Shown: positions 62,813 through 64,000 of the stretch, piece by piece
Layout of the letters: every line of letters begins with the position of its first letter
Position numbering within the stretch: position 1 is the stretch's first letter
Source of the DNA: Ahaetulla prasina
Taxonomy: Eukaryota > Chordata > Lepidosauria > Squamata > Colubridae
Direction: 5' to 3'
NCBI RefSeq assembly: GCF_028640845.1
Contig: NC_080548.1
Span: 7,930,314-7,994,313, forward strand
Length of the DNA: 64,000 nucleotides
The notes under the pieces: model-generated
What the model was told of the DNA's origin: nothing
Seen by the model: only the letters and a program-made list of their open reading frames with translations
The model's database searches: none
Position numbers and translations under genes: made by a program

Positions 62813-64000
62813 TAGTTAGTCCAGAATCTTCAGTCTGCCCAAAAGAGAACAGTCAGATTAATAATTGCACAGTAAAACAATCATACTGTGCCAATATAGT
62901 ACCAACTTCACTGGGTCTCTGTTCATTTCCAAGTCCAATTTAAATTTCTGGTACTAATTGCTAAACACATTCACATAAATTAAATTGTATGGATTTCATT
63001 GCATATCATGCTGTTCATAAATATTGCACTGAACATTTTGATTATAGACCTGCATATAGCTGAAATAATTAAAAATGACGCTGGTTTGATATGTGTATAT
63101 GTCTGCATGAAATAAATTTGGAAAGTGAGCATGGGGAGGGATATAAAAACTGCTTAGAAGATTGAGAGCAAGGAAGAAAAATCTTGACTGGCATATGGCA
63201 GCACATTACAAAACAACAGACACTGGGTGTTTTGAATTTTATTGTTAAATCTGGAGTATTCCTTCTGTCGAGAAGCACACTGAAATTCTGAATCTTTATT
63301 TTTGAGCTCTTTTCTTAAAGCTAACATGAGACAAAGAGATTCTCTTGCATTCTTTATTTCTAAATAGCAGTACTCATTCAAAAGAGTTTGCTTTTGAAAC
63401 TGATTTCAAAGGAGAAAATAACTTTTGTGGGTTTTTCATGTACTTCACGGGGTTGCTTTTGTGTGTATATATAATTTATTCTATTCTAAGAATCTGAAGT
63501 CTTCTTGACTTTTTCCTGAGTTTCCATCTAATCTCTAACGTATCTGGGGAACGCTGCAGCCATCACTGCTAATGAAAATCCTTTCCTGTGAGAAACTACT
63601 GAAGAATTTCTGATTCCTCAAGAGAAATTCAGAGAAGCCATTCTCTGGTTCTTTACCTACAGATTTGGTGATAATTTTACGAAGCTGTTCATGCTCAACT
63701 CTACTTCAAATATGCCTTTTTCCTGACCAGGGGGCCTTCATGCACAATGTTGCAAAGCCTCACCTCACTCACACCTACAAATGTTGATTTGATTGATTGC
63801 AATCCCCTATCCACCATCTTGTAGATTTTGACACCCCTCCACTCCTCCCCTTGAGCAAGATGGTCAAATGAAAGAGGATCTATAGAAAGTTCTACGAAAT
63901 ATACCGGCATAAAAGCCACCTTGAAGAAGCAATTCAACACCTTGCTTATCCCTGGAAGGAAAGAAGGAATGAAAAAGAAACTCAAAATAGTCCTGCCTTT

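Noticed and set aside
63701..63985. 94-codon minus frame as an upstream CSMD2 exon
   Set aside because: No CUB cysteines, SPGFP or WxI motifs, and no phase-1 splice sites at suitable places.

Overview
The window is vertebrate genomic DNA, most likely from a squamate reptile and probably a snake. The evidence is: GT-AG spliced exons in long introns; several copies of the Sauria tRNA-SINE; CR1 and L2/L3-like LINEs; LINE 3' ends that run into (ATTCT)n, the LINE-microsatellite association described for snakes; a long (GATA)n array; and many hAT-type palindromic MITEs. Nothing bacterial or viral is free-standing here.

The only host gene I can support lies on the minus strand from 60939 down to 8114. 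Fifteen coding exons (2490 nt, 830 codons) join in one open frame with no stop codon and with consensus splice sites. They encode, in order, sushi 12, CUB 13 (two exons), sushi 13 (two exons), CUB 14 (two exons), and then sushi domains 14 to 21, one exon each. This is the CSMD layout (CUB and Sushi multiple domains), covering the switch from alternating CUB-sushi to tandem sushi. From remembered human paralogue sequences the best match is CSMD2, with CSMD1 and CSMD3 clearly more distant in sushi 17, 18 and 20. The gene continues past both window edges: exons for CUB 12 and upstream lie to the right, and sushi 22 to the C-terminal membrane segment lie to the left.

The other 96 percent is intron, heavily loaded with mobile elements. 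Left flank (1-8113): a degraded L2/L3-like LINE, a Sauria SINE, a CR1 nested in a fold-back element, a LINE 3' end with (ATTCT)n, and a tRNA-SINE. 8.3-17.8 kb: a cluster of near-identical duplicated blocks, one pair of which is circularly permuted. 20-27 kb: LINE fragments, a large hairpin, and an ORF1-only L1-derived insertion with perfect target-site duplications. 27-32 kb: a short-intron cluster of four sushi exons, with a Ty3/gypsy integrase remnant. 32.4-44.9 kb: the largest intron, holding (GGAA)n, (GATA)n, (ATT)n, an L2/L3-like LINE with an intact YADD motif, an LTR candidate and a complete solo LTR. 45-61 kb: seven exons among mariner-like and hAT MITEs. 61-64 kb: a SPIN-like hAT element with a 96-bp internal triplication, and an old Tc/mariner-like element interrupted by a MITE.

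Part 2 concentrates on the permuted duplication, the half-L1 element, the triplicated hAT element, a chimeric SINE with a CR1 tail, and the MITE family whose 8-bp target duplications can be read directly.
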